From an uncultured bacterium (GTDB taxonomy: Bacteria > Patescibacteriota > Saccharimonadia > Saccharimonadales > Saccharimonadaceae): 64,000 nt of DNA. The first letter of the stretch is position 1, and every line of letters begins with the position of its first letter. The DNA lies in contig CAIJKY010000011.1 of assembly GCA_903821365.1 (NCBI GenBank), positions 62,001 through 126,000 on the forward strand. The letters run 5' to 3'. Below are positions 42,572 through 51,063 of this stretch, piece by piece. The notes below the pieces were generated by a model. The model did no database searches, was not told the origin of the DNA, and saw only the letters and a list, made by a program, of their open reading frames with translations. Position numbers and translations under genes: made by a program.

Positions 42572-44563
42572 ATGAGTCTCATAGAGCGTATTACTGCCGG
42601 TGCTCACTGGTATAAGCGTCTCAACTATGCTGAGATTCTTGTTGGTGGCGGACTTTTGGTTTTGTTCGCGATATCGTCGAGTGGTGTCACGCTCGACAAT
42701 AGCCTTCGCGTCTCGATATACGTTGCCGGATTATCACTCACGACGATTATCGTGGCGCTCGTCGGTTTATTTAAGCAGAATGCCCAAGAACATCCATCGA
42801 TGCTCGACATGGCAGGTTACGCGCTCCTAACCGCCACTTCAGCACTGTTAATATATCAATCCGGCGGCATTGCCTCGCCGTTCCTCCCATTATGGCTCGG
42901 TCTCGCAAGTCTCGCTGGATTGTTCGGACTTATTGGCATTGGTGCACTTGCAGTTATCAGTAACGGTTTTATCGGTTGGGAGCTCGTAAGCGTTGGTAGT
43001 GACCACGCAATCGAACGACTAATCCTGGCATTGCTTGTCGCTGAACTGCCGCTTGCCGTCAGCTACATTATTTGGCACAAACATTTCACCATCGAAGCCG
43101 TGACACACAAAGCGACCCAGGCGCTCGAAGCTAAACTTACCGAAACATCATCGCAAGCAGAAATCGTCATTAACTCGATTGCCGACGGCGTAGTAGCGAT
43201 CGATCGACAGGGAAGTATCCAGCTGATTAATCCCGCCGCTCAAGCGTTGCTTGGGTGGAAAATTAATGATGCCATGGGACTCAACTACGAGCTCGTTTTG
43301 AAATTAGTTGATCATCGCGAGCAAGCGTTAACGGCTGGCAAGAATCCAGTCGAGCAAGTGCGCGTTACCAAGCAACCGATCATCAACAATGAGCTGACTT
43401 TGGTTGCGCCAGGTGAGCGCAAAATTTTAGTGTCTTTAGTTGTGTCACCAGTGCTCAATAACCAGAATGATGTCGATGCGGTCATCATCGTTATGCGTGA
43501 TATTACCGCTGAAAAAGCCCAAGAGCGTGCCCAGGCTGATTTTGTGAGCACTGCTAGCCATGAGATGCGCACGCCGGTTGCCGCTATCGAGGGCTATGTC
43601 GGTTTGGCGCTCAACCCAGCGACGGCTACCATCGACGAAAAGGCTCGTGCCTATCTTGGGAAGGCTCAAGATTCCGTGCAACACTTAGGGCATTTATTTC
43701 AAGATCTTCTGTCGGTCAGCCGGGCTGACGATAACCGGCTTGAGCAACATCCAAAAGTGACCGATCTTGTGGCTTATGCCCGCGATATTACCGAAAGCCT
43801 TGCTCCCAAAGCTCAAGAGAAGCAGTTAACACTTGACTACGTACCTGATGGCGTCCATTCCGAAGCGGCACGAACCCTTGCCCCTATCTTTTACGCCAAT
43901 ATCGATCGCGACCATTTTCGCGAAGTACTTGCCAACCTCATTGAGAATGCCATCAAATACACGCCAGCCGGCACAGTTAAAGTTGACGTGACTGCAGATG
44001 AACGTCATATCACGGTGAGCATTACTGATAGTGGTATTGGCATTCCAAGCCAGGATATCCCTCATTTGTTCCAAAAATTTTATCGCGTCGACAATTCGGC
44101 AACTCGCGAGATTGGCGGCACAGGGCTTGGGCTATATCTTTGCCGAAAACTGATCGAATCAATGGGTGGCAAAATTTGGCTTGATAGTGAATTAAGCAAA
44201 GGCAGTACTTTTTACATCTCTTTGCAGAGACTTTCGAGCATGGATATAAAACAGATCAAAGACTCCGAAGCTATTCAGGCGTTTTACGATCCACAAAAGG
44301 CAGCCGAACAAGCTGCCCAGACACCGGCGACACCACCCTCCCCAGCGCCACAAGCTGTACCCGTCTTTACTGCTGACGTGGCGGCACCGACTCCTGTTGC
44401 TGCGACACCACCAATTGCGCCAGTGCCGTTGTCGGCATTGCAACCAAACGTTGGCTTACCGATCAGCGATGTTTTACAAAGCAGCGTAGGCGTACCGCCA
44501 ACCCAATCGCGAACGCCGGTGCAAGCACCGCTCGTAGTGCCGGCGCGGCAGGGGAAATTATGA
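42572..44563 (+). CDS. Sensor histidine kinase with Pro-rich C-terminal tail
   Basis: A 663-residue kinase. Five to six membrane helices occupy residues 1-175. A PAS domain follows (IVINSIADGVVAIDRQGSIQLINPAAQALLGW), then HisKA with the phospho-acceptor His in FVSTASHEMRTPVAAIEGY and HATPase_c (NLIENAIKYTP, DSGIGIPSQDI, GGTGLGLYLC). About 110 Pro/Ala-rich residues trail behind. The tail carries an AVPVFTADVAAP-like low-complexity pattern. ATG 42572 is preferred to an in-frame GTG at 42560. It ends TGA and precedes the response regulator by 68 bases. Confidence 0.92.
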   Translation: MSLIERITAGAHWYKRLNYAEILVGGGLLVLFAISSSGVTLDNSLRVSIYVAGLSLTTIIVALVGLFKQNAQEHPSMLDMAGYALLTATSALLIYQSGGIASPFLPLWLGLASLAGLFGLIGIGALAVISNGFIGWELVSVGSDHAIERLILALLVAELPLAVSYIIWHKHFTIEAVTHKATQALEAKLTETSSQAEIVINSIADGVVAIDRQGSIQLINPAAQALLGWKINDAMGLNYELVLKLVDHREQALTAGKNPVEQVRVTKQPIINNELTLVAPGERKILVSLVVSPVLNNQNDVDAVIIVMRDITAEKAQERAQADFVSTASHEMRTPVAAIEGYVGLALNPATATIDEKARAYLGKAQDSVQHLGHLFQDLLSVSRADDNRLEQHPKVTDLVAYARDITESLAPKAQEKQLTLDYVPDGVHSEAARTLAPIFYANIDRDHFREVLANLIENAIKYTPAGTVKVDVTADERHITVSITDSGIGIPSQDIPHLFQKFYRVDNSATREIGGTGLGLYLCRKLIESMGGKIWLDSELSKGSTFYISLQRLSSMDIKQIKDSEAIQAFYDPQKAAEQAAQTPATPPSPAPQAVPVFTADVAAPTPVAATPPIAPVPLSALQPNVGLPISDVLQSSVGVPPTQSRTPVQAPLVVPARQGKL

Positions 44564-44631
44564 TGAAAAGATGTTTTTAATGGTAATGCTTATGGCTTTT
44601 TTATTAAATAGTTCGTACAATAGGGGATAAT

Positions 44632-45690
44632 ATGACAAAAATAATGCTTGTAGAAGATGACAAAAGCCTACGTGAAATTTACGGTGTACGGCTATTAGCT
44701 GAGGGTTACGACATTGTTTCCGCTCAAGACGGTGAAGAGGCGCTAGCCATGGCAATCAAAGAGCGTCCAACGCTTATCATCAGTGATGTTATGATGCCAA
44801 AGATCAGCGGTTTCGATATGCTTGATATTTTGCGTTCTACCACAGAGACACGCAACGTTAAAGTTATTATGATGACCGCTCTTAGCTCGGACGAGCAACG
44901 TGCTCGCGGCGAACAACTTGGCGCTGATCGCTATCTTGTTAAATCTCAAGTTGGTATTGAAGACGTTGTACATGTTGTGCATGAAGTACTCAGCGATGCC
45001 AATCAACCAGCTCCGACTCCTGCACCACAGCCCGCAGTTGCTCAGCCGCAAGCCCCTGCGCCGCAGCCTGTTGCGCCACCCGTACCACAAGCTACCGCTC
45101 CTGCGCCAGGCCTCCCAACCGACCCACACCAGCCAACACCAGCCATCGCAACCCCACCCGCACCACAGGCCGACGCCACAGCAGCCAGTGCATTTGGCGG
45201 TGATCCATCGACACGCAACCGAACGATCGCACCAATCAACGACCCCTTTGCGAGCAAGGTTAATATCGGCGAACTACTCGATAAAGAGCTGGCTAAAGAA
45301 GCTGGCGTTAATCAAAACGAGCGTCCGCCAGTACTCCCAACCGAAGCCGAAAAAAGTATGGTGAACACACAGATACAACAGTTTTCTGATCAGCCAGCGT
45401 CAAGCCCTGACGTACCCGCACCTGCGCCCGCTGCGCCAACTCCAGCACCACAAGCGCCGGCTCCTGCCGTGCAGCCGCAAACAATCGCACCACCACCAGT
45501 TCCAGCGCCAGCACCGCAACCAAGCGTGCCACCACGTTCAGCAGCACCAACCATGCCGGCTCCAGCACGTAGCGATACACCCCAGCCCACTGGCCCTCCA
45601 TTGCCTCCTGGACATGCGCCAACTGCGCCAGCTCCGTCTGCAACTCCACAGCCAACTGCGCCACCACCGCAGCCACCACACCTCGGCTAA
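44632..45690 (+). CDS. Response regulator with long Pro/Ala/Gln-rich tail
   Basis: A 352-residue protein. Residues 1-120 form a complete receiver domain: KIMLVEDDKSLRE, the phosphorylated Asp in LIISDVMMPKISG, and the conserved Thr and Lys in MMTALSS and YLVKSQ. There is no DNA-binding or enzymatic output domain. The remaining 230 residues are Pro/Ala/Gln repeats broken by one conserved-looking island (INDPFASKVNIGELLDKELAKEAGVNQNERPPVLPTEAE). Output is probably by protein binding through the tail. A GGGGAT site precedes the ATG. Confidence 0.9.
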   Translation: MTKIMLVEDDKSLREIYGVRLLAEGYDIVSAQDGEEALAMAIKERPTLIISDVMMPKISGFDMLDILRSTTETRNVKVIMMTALSSDEQRARGEQLGADRYLVKSQVGIEDVVHVVHEVLSDANQPAPTPAPQPAVAQPQAPAPQPVAPPVPQATAPAPGLPTDPHQPTPAIATPPAPQADATAASAFGGDPSTRNRTIAPINDPFASKVNIGELLDKELAKEAGVNQNERPPVLPTEAEKSMVNTQIQQFSDQPASSPDVPAPAPAAPTPAPQAPAPAVQPQTIAPPPVPAPAPQPSVPPRSAAPTMPAPARSDTPQPTGPPLPPGHAPTAPAPSATPQPTAPPPQPPHLG

Positions 45691-45696
45691 CACCTT

Positions 45697-45736
45697 CAAA
45701 AGAGCTTTGTATCATCTCGATCACAAAGCTCTTTTG
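45697..45736 (+). terminator. Intrinsic terminator of the two-component operon
   Basis: CAAAAGAGCTTTGT pairs perfectly with ACAAAGCTCTTTTG (14 bp) six bases after the response regulator stop. Confidence 0.85.
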
Positions 45737-45763
45737 GTATAACCTGCTATACTGCAATTACTT

Positions 45764-46471
45764 ATGGACACCTCTCAACCACATAACGATGGAATACGAC
45801 TCAATAAGCTACTCGCTGAAGCGCTTGGTATTTCGCGACGCGAAGCAGACGAGGCGATTGAGCATGGCCTTGTCACCATCAATGGTGAGCTCGCTCGGCT
45901 TGGAAGTCGCGTCCAGCGTGCAGATGACATGGTATGTTACAAAGATGCACCCGTAGGCATCGAGAGCCATGCGTACCGTTACATAGTGCTTCACAAGCCA
46001 GTTGGCTATGTCTGCTCTCGCAAGCAGCAAGGTGACGCACCAACTATCTACAGTCTCTTGCCGAGTGAAATGGCATCGTTGAAGCCTGTCGGGCGTCTTG
46101 ATAAAGATAGTTCTGGCATCATACTGCTCACTGACGATGGCGATTTCGCGCACCTCATGACCCACCCACGATATGCCAAGGTTAAACGCTATGAGGTGAC
46201 ACTTAATACACCATTGCAGCCACTGCACCAGCAAATGATTAGCGATAACGGCGTCTTGCTCCCCGATGGTCCAAGCAAATTCAGCGTTAGTTCTATCGAA
46301 GGCCAAGACGTTACGTACGAAGTGATTCTGCGCGAAGGACGAAATCGCCAGATTCGCCGCACCTTCGCAGCACTGGGCTATGAAGTAGCTGCTTTGCACC
46401 GCACAAGCTTTGGCCCATATGAGCTCAATGATTTAGCAGTTGGCAAACAGCAATCTACTAGACGATTGTAA
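45764..46471 (+). CDS. RsuA/RluB-family pseudouridine synthase
   Basis: A 235-residue rRNA modification enzyme. An S4 RNA-binding domain (IRLNKLLAEALGISRREADEAIEHGLVTINGE) precedes the synthase domain with the catalytic Asp in PVGRLDKDSSGIILLT. REGRNRQIRRTFAALG is the usual C-terminal signature. TATACT at 45748-45753 lies ten bases before the ATG without a Shine-Dalgarno site. It is followed 25 bases later by der, a sensible pairing of ribosome-maturation genes. Confidence 0.93.
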   Translation: MDTSQPHNDGIRLNKLLAEALGISRREADEAIEHGLVTINGELARLGSRVQRADDMVCYKDAPVGIESHAYRYIVLHKPVGYVCSRKQQGDAPTIYSLLPSEMASLKPVGRLDKDSSGIILLTDDGDFAHLMTHPRYAKVKRYEVTLNTPLQPLHQQMISDNGVLLPDGPSKFSVSSIEGQDVTYEVILREGRNRQIRRTFAALGYEVAALHRTSFGPYELNDLAVGKQQSTRRL

Positions 46472-46496
46472 AATTTAGTGTTATAATTTATATCTT

Positions 46497-47951
46497 ATGA
46501 GCGCTCATCCTCTTCCTACTGTTGCGATTGTCGGCCAAACTAATGTTGGCAAGAGTTCGCTATTCAATCGCCTTGTTGGCGAACAGCGTGCAATCGTCGC
46601 CCGCGAGCCTGGCACGACGCGTGACAATGTTGTCGACAAGGTTACTTACCAGTTTGATGGCGAGCGCGATGAGCATGGCCACAAAGCTCCGCGAAGCCAG
46701 CGTGAAGCTGCGTTTTGGTTGGTTGATACTGCCGGTCTTAAAATGGCTGAAGATGAGTTTGAAGCCTCAATCCAGGACCAGATTAGTGAAGCTGCCGATG
46801 TCGCTGATGTTATTTTAGTCGTTGTCGACTCAACACAGTATTTGTCAGAGCAAGATCGCATCGTCGCCAAAAAAGCTTTGAAAAGTAAAAAGCCTGTTAT
46901 CTTAATCCTGAATAAGTGCGATCTCAAAGGCAGCCTGCCGAACGACGAATATATCCGTCTTGGTATTAAAACTGTTGTACGAACGAGCGCCGAACACGGC
47001 CAGGGCATGGATGATATCCTTGCCAGCATCGTCCAGCACATTCCAGAACGCCAAAACACTGCCGACGATAATATCTTGCGCATTGCACTTATCGGTCGCC
47101 CAAATGTCGGTAAAAGCAATTTATTTAATAGCTTAGCGGGCAAACAGCAGGCAATCGTTGCCAATATTGCTGGTACAACTCGCGACGTTAACAAAGTTCG
47201 TGTACGTTACGAAAAGCGTGATGTTGAACTGCTCGACACTGCCGGTATTCGCCGCAGTGGCAAAATTGAGCATGGGCCCGAAAAGTTCAGCGTACTGCGC
47301 AGTCTTCAGGCTATCGAACAGGCTGATGTTTGTTTACTACTGATCGACGCCGGTGAACTACACGTTGCACTTGACCAAAAATTAGCTGGATTGATCAGCG
47401 AAGCGGGCAAGGGCTTGGTGTTGGTTGTCAGCAAGTGGGACGCCTACGAAAAAGATGCTTACTCACGCGATGCCATGGCACCACGTATCGGCCGCGACTT
47501 CGACTTCGTCCCATGGACACCGCTTATCTTCACCAGTGCCGTTACTGGCCAAAATGTCACCAAGATATTTGAATTAGCAGTGCAAATCGATGCTCGTCGC
47601 AAGCAAGAAGTCCAGACCGCAAAGCTCAACCGTTTGCTCGCTAAAATTGTCGCCAAACACCCACCAGCCGGATTGCGCAACAAGCATCCAAAGTTACGTT
47701 ACCTTGTTCAAAGCGACAACTCACCACCGTGGTTTATCTTATTCGGAAGCGATCTTCGTTATCTCCACTGGAGCTATAAGCGTTACTTAGAACGCGCATT
47801 ACGAGAAACCTTCGACTTTGCTGGTACCTCAATAAAAATCAGCTACCGTGATGAAAAAGTCATGAAACGCAACCGAGAACTCGGCATTGATCATGTCCAG
47901 CAAAAGCTGAACCGCGAGAACAAAACCTCCGGTAAATCAGTAGGCAACTAG
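46497..47951 (+). CDS. der: Ribosome-assembly GTPase Der (EngA)
   Basis: A 484-residue protein with two tandem GTPase domains: GQTNVGKSS with EPGTTRDN and DTAG in the first, GRPNVGKSN with IAGTTRD and DTAG in the second. A C-terminal KH-like domain (NKHPKLRYLVQSDNSPPWFILFG) ends with a basic tail. The NKCD and SKWD specificity motifs are intact. It acts in 50S assembly. TATAAT at 46482-46487 lies nine bases before the ATG. Confidence 0.97.
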   Translation: MSAHPLPTVAIVGQTNVGKSSLFNRLVGEQRAIVAREPGTTRDNVVDKVTYQFDGERDEHGHKAPRSQREAAFWLVDTAGLKMAEDEFEASIQDQISEAADVADVILVVVDSTQYLSEQDRIVAKKALKSKKPVILILNKCDLKGSLPNDEYIRLGIKTVVRTSAEHGQGMDDILASIVQHIPERQNTADDNILRIALIGRPNVGKSNLFNSLAGKQQAIVANIAGTTRDVNKVRVRYEKRDVELLDTAGIRRSGKIEHGPEKFSVLRSLQAIEQADVCLLLIDAGELHVALDQKLAGLISEAGKGLVLVVSKWDAYEKDAYSRDAMAPRIGRDFDFVPWTPLIFTSAVTGQNVTKIFELAVQIDARRKQEVQTAKLNRLLAKIVAKHPPAGLRNKHPKLRYLVQSDNSPPWFILFGSDLRYLHWSYKRYLERALRETFDFAGTSIKISYRDEKVMKRNRELGIDHVQQKLNRENKTSGKSVGN

Positions 47952-47966
47952 CCTCAAGACGTCAGA

Positions 47967-48006
47967 ACAGCCCGACACGTCCCACGAATGGGCGCGTGTC
48001 GGGCTG
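47967..48006 (-). terminator. GC-rich hairpin ending the 48033-48431 gene
   Basis: ACAGCCCGACACG pairs perfectly with CGTGTCGGGCTGT (13 bp) with an inner CCCA/TGGG. It lies between the convergent der and orphan genes; only TTC follows on the minus strand. Confidence 0.65.
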
Positions 48007-48032
48007 TTGAAGTGGTACTGACGCAGGTCGCG

Positions 48033-48431
48033 TCAGCAGGCGCGGCGTGAAGCCCGGTAGGGCTTCGCAGACTGCAGCGGGACGACGGGTCCACCAGGGT
48101 CGTCACCCTCGTCGCCGTAGTTGGCGAGGGGGTGGGTGAGTTCGAGCCCCAGGCCGAGCTGCTCGCGGACACCCAGGTCGCCGTACTCCATCACCACCAG
48201 CTGCTGGTGGGGCGGGAGCGGCGCGAGCATACCGGCGCGGTTGCCGGTACGCAGGGTGTTCTGCGCGACGATCTCGCGCGCGAGACGCCGGCAGAGCGCG
48301 GCCTTGATGGTGCGACGAGCGGGCTTGGTCGCGCGCACGAACACGAGCGAGATGACCGACAGAGCGAATCGCTTGAGCTGCCCGGTGAAACCGGGCGACG
48401 CCAGACGATCCGAGATATCGTTGACCTGCAT
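48033..48431 (-). CDS. Orphan GC-rich basic protein
   Basis: A 132-residue protein with a basic helical first half (RFALSVISLVFVRATKPARRTIKAALCRRLAREIVAQNTLRTGNRAG) and a Pro/Gly-rich second half. I recognise no family. It is among the most GC-rich stretches of the window. GTGGAGAAAATCTG precedes ATG 48431, nearly the same leader as in 33309-33614. Another open frame (48103-48450) overlaps, but lacks the leader. A TTGACA promoter lies at 48513-48518. Confidence 0.6.
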   Translation of the reverse strand: MQVNDISDRLASPGFTGQLKRFALSVISLVFVRATKPARRTIKAALCRRLAREIVAQNTLRTGNRAGMLAPLPPHQQLVVMEYGDLGVREQLGLGLELTHPLANYGDEGDDPGGPVVPLQSAKPYRASRRAC

Positions 48432-48489
48432 CAGATTTTCTCCACTTCATACGGCTCCACCGAACGACTTCGGCGAAGTACTGCTTTCA

Positions 48490-48518
48490 TTTGTATCATA
48501 TTTGTAGTAAAATGTCAA
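48490..48518 (-). promoter_or_regulatory. Promoter of the 48033-48431 gene
   Basis: On the minus strand TTGACA (48518-48513) and TACAAA (48495-48490) are 17 bases apart, giving a leader of about 50 bases. The pth start lies only five bases beyond the -35 box on the other strand. Confidence 0.65.
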
Positions 48519-48522
48519 TATA

Positions 48523-49092
48523 ATGCAATGTATCATTGGCCTTGGCAACCCTGGCGAAGCTTATCAAAATACCCGCCATAACACCGGTTACGGGCTCGTT
48601 GGCTCATTGGCTCACGCTGTAAATGCGCAATTTAGCTTTAAAAGCAAGTTCAAAGCCAATATTGCCGAAATGGAGCACGCCGATCAAAAAGTGTTGCTTG
48701 TAAAACCTACAACATTTTATAATATGAGTGGTGAATCTGTGCGCTCAATCATTGACTTTTATAAAATTGATCTCAACGATATATTAGTGATTCACGATGA
48801 ATTAGCACTACCGTTCGGCACCATCCGTGCCCGTTTTGGCGGCAGTGACGCCGGTAACAATGGTATCAAATCACTTAATCAACACCTCGGCGTCGATTAC
48901 GCGCGACTCCGTGTCGGCATCGCAAATGACCTATTGCCACGCATTGGAGCCCACGATTTTGTGCTTGCGAGGTTCAGCCAAGAAGAGACCGCCGCCTTGC
49001 ACGCCAAGCTATTTGAGATCACTCAGCAATATGTCGAGGAATTCCTCGATGGTCGCCTCGAAAGCCATACCACCGTCGCGGCCACTCCCTAG
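48523..49092 (+). CDS. pth: Peptidyl-tRNA hydrolase
   Basis: A 189-residue enzyme releasing tRNA from stalled peptidyl-tRNA. It shows CIIGLGNPGEAYQNTRHNTGY with the catalytic His, LLVKPTTFYNMSGESV, VIHDELALPFGTIRARFGGSDAGNNGIKS and FVLARFS. The ATG has no ribosome-binding site. A TATAAT overlaps the ATG itself and cannot serve it, so its promoter is uncertain. It ends four bases inside the convergent GNAT gene. Confidence 0.96.
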   Translation: MQCIIGLGNPGEAYQNTRHNTGYGLVGSLAHAVNAQFSFKSKFKANIAEMEHADQKVLLVKPTTFYNMSGESVRSIIDFYKIDLNDILVIHDELALPFGTIRARFGGSDAGNNGIKSLNQHLGVDYARLRVGIANDLLPRIGAHDFVLARFSQEETAALHAKLFEITQQYVEEFLDGRLESHTTVAATP

Positions 49093-49613
49093 AGTGCACG
49101 ATCCATATGTACTGTTCGAGCCTCGTCATTATCTTCTTGAAATAACGTAAACCCATGCGTTTTACCAAAATGAATTGCCACAGGATTTTTGCGTGATGCA
49201 TGGAGATAAAGCGTTTCGTAATTGAGTTGTCGCGCCGCAGCAATACGCAGCACTTTTATGACCGTCCCTAGTCCTTGCCCACGATATTCCGTCTCAACAT
49301 ATGCCCGCCATAAGCCACCAACGGCGTGCGGATCCGGGTAGCGATCACTCAGCGAAGCAGCGAGTTGCGGCCGCGTTGCAAGATCACGCAGGCCACCACA
49401 GGCAATCACGGCACCGTTATCGCCAATTACTAGCACGAATGCACCGCGCATTGGCGTATCATAAACGTTTTCTTTTTTACCCATCGCATCAAGATCTTGG
49501 TGCCAGTCAGGGTTATAGTCGATATCGTAGACCTCTTTAATAAGTTTTCGGCAAAATACGCTTGCTGCTTGCCAATCTTTGGCATTCATATCGTGATTGG
49601 TTTTGATGATCAT
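49089..49613 (-). CDS. GNAT-family acetyltransferase
   Basis: A 174-residue N-acetyltransferase. The acetyl-CoA motif is WRAYVETEYRGQGLGTVIKVLRIAAARQLNYETLYLHASRKNPVAIHFGKTHGF. AAAAAGG lies eight bases before the ATG. It is 18 bases downstream of the nicotianamine-synthase-like gene and almost certainly cotranscribed, so its substrate may be the product of that enzyme. Its 3' end overlaps pth by four bases. Confidence 0.88.
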   Translation of the reverse strand: MIIKTNHDMNAKDWQAASVFCRKLIKEVYDIDYNPDWHQDLDAMGKKENVYDTPMRGAFVLVIGDNGAVIACGGLRDLATRPQLAASLSDRYPDPHAVGGLWRAYVETEYRGQGLGTVIKVLRIAAARQLNYETLYLHASRKNPVAIHFGKTHGFTLFQEDNDEARTVHMDRAL

Positions 49614-49631
49614 ACTGTTACCTTTTTCATA

Positions 49632-50465
49632 TTAATATTTTTCTAATACATCAATGGCGTTAAAGAATTGCTGGTCAGGCTGGATACTTGCAGCAGGGCG
49701 CATCGACATCTGTGCAAGCAAGGCATCATCAAGCTGACAGGCCGGGTAGAGCAATCGTCGATTACCAATACCATGCCGAAAACTAAGCCGAGCACCAGGT
49801 CGCAGCTGCGCCGAGATATTGCTAATAATGGCAATTTTTTGCGCTTGATCCTCGCCGGCCAAAGCCGCCACAATAACCGCATCGACATCCTCAGGTACGA
49901 TGAGTTCAGCGCCATCTGCACAAATAAATTGCTGATTTGGTACTGCCGCACGTTCCATAAAAGCCTTGCCGAGTGCCAACGCCGTCTCGTCATTATCAAC
50001 ATTCGTCACTCGACATCCTTGTCCATGCTCCCATTCACCAAACATCATTGATGTCAGCGGCAAGGGACCTGCACCAACCATTAGTAAGTGCGGCGTTGGG
50101 TCGCCAACCGCACGCGGCTGCACTGTTTCTGCTAGTAGTGCAACGTCCGCGCGTAAAAAGTTTTGGTAAAAAGGGAAGAGTTCATAGTTTGCTACCGCTG
50201 CACGAAGATCATCCTGGCCTAAAAAATCATTAGCACTTCGAGCCTCGTTATAACATTCATATTCAGCCCACGCGCGGCGAACATCTGCCATGGTTTGATC
50301 GTCTGGAAGATCACTATATGCGCCGTCCATAATCGCGGTACGCAAATCTTTAAAGCGTTGTCGTGCTTGCTCAAAATCGTCAAGCGGCCGCGCCATACGT
50401 GCCGCCTCAAGAGTGAAGCGATGATACGCTTCTCGTTGCTCAGGGGAATCAATTGTCGAATACAT
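49632..50465 (-). CDS. Nicotianamine-synthase-like enzyme
   Basis: A 277-residue SAM-dependent enzyme of the nicotianamine synthase fold. VANYELFPFYQNFLRADVALL precedes the family motif VGAGPLPLTSMMF near residue 135. VTNVDNDETALALGKAF and QFICADGAEL follow as in class I methyltransferase folds, and LSFRHGIGNRRLLYP is at the C-terminal part. The family transfers aminobutyrate from SAM and builds metal chelators (nicotianamine, or opine metallophores with CntL). It is divergent from a Fur-family gene, which supports a role in metal uptake. Confidence 0.8.
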   Translation of the reverse strand: MYSTIDSPEQREAYHRFTLEAARMARPLDDFEQARQRFKDLRTAIMDGAYSDLPDDQTMADVRRAWAEYECYNEARSANDFLGQDDLRAAVANYELFPFYQNFLRADVALLAETVQPRAVGDPTPHLLMVGAGPLPLTSMMFGEWEHGQGCRVTNVDNDETALALGKAFMERAAVPNQQFICADGAELIVPEDVDAVIVAALAGEDQAQKIAIISNISAQLRPGARLSFRHGIGNRRLLYPACQLDDALLAQMSMRPAASIQPDQQFFNAIDVLEKY

Positions 50466-50476
50466 GCCTGATAGCG

Positions 50477-50488
50477 TAACGCGCGTTA
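50477..50488. promoter_or_regulatory. Palindrome between the nicotianamine-synthase-like and Fur-family genes
   Basis: TAACGCGCGTTA is a perfect 12-base palindrome ending 11 bases from the start of 50465 and 31 bases before the TATACT of the Fur-family gene. It is a candidate operator, but does not match the classical Fur box. Confidence 0.35.
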
Positions 50489-50531
50489 TTATTTATTGCA
50501 AAATTGTCGCATTAAGTGGTATACTTGCAGC

Positions 50532-50972
50532 ATGAATGCTCTTGAGCAACGCCTCACCAATCTGTTTACCGACAACCAGTTGCGCATGACTGCACCGCGA
50601 ATGGCAGTGTTTCGGGTACTTGCGAACGCCGAAGACGCGTTGCCGCTTGCCGACATTGCAAGCGCCATCAAAGGTGATCGCGCCACCATCTACCGGACGC
50701 TTGACCTGTTTATTTCACTTGGCGTAGTACAGCGCGTCGTTACTGGTTTTAAGCATCGTTATGAACTGGCCGCGCCGTTCCACAGTCATCACCACCATAT
50801 TCACTGCGAGGTTTGCGATAAGGTGATTAGCTTTGACTCACGGTCACTTGAAGCCTTGATTCAAAGGATTGCCGAACAAAAAGGCGTCCATCTGCACACC
50901 CACACACTCGAGCTTGCTGGCTGTTGTGACGATTGTCAAAACAGAGGTAATATTGACAAAATTAAACATTAG
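50532..50972 (+). CDS. Fur-family metal-responsive repressor
   Basis: A 146-residue regulator. A winged helix (MTAPRMAVFRVLANAEDALPLADIASAIKGDRATIYRTLDLFISLGVV) is followed by the metal-binding half: HSHHHHIHCEVCDKVISFD and LAGCCDDC. Two CxxC pairs supply a structural zinc site and the His cluster the sensing site, as in Fur/Zur/PerR. ATG 50532 follows TATACT (50520-50525) by six bases; the longer frame from 50496 precedes the promoter. It likely controls the divergent gene 50465. Confidence 0.92.
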   Translation: MNALEQRLTNLFTDNQLRMTAPRMAVFRVLANAEDALPLADIASAIKGDRATIYRTLDLFISLGVVQRVVTGFKHRYELAAPFHSHHHHIHCEVCDKVISFDSRSLEALIQRIAEQKGVHLHTHTLELAGCCDDCQNRGNIDKIKH

Positions 50973-50981
50973 TAGTATAAT
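50953..50981 (+). promoter_or_regulatory. Consensus promoter of the 51064-51384 gene
   Basis: TTGACA (50953-50958) and TATAAT (50976-50981) are exactly 17 bases apart, a perfect sigma-70-type promoter. It overlaps the 3' end of the Fur-family gene and gives a leader of about 75 bases. Confidence 0.85.
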
Positions 50982-51063
50982 TATAAATAAGCGCTCTTTT
51001 TTCTTTGCGCGCCCACGGCCGACCAGATCGGTCGTCGCAGCACCTACTAGTTTGGAGATGCAA

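Noticed and set aside
44990-45690. Tandem DNA repeat in the response-regulator tail.
   Set aside because: Only amino-acid composition repeats (Pro/Ala/Gln); codons vary and there is no constant unit length.
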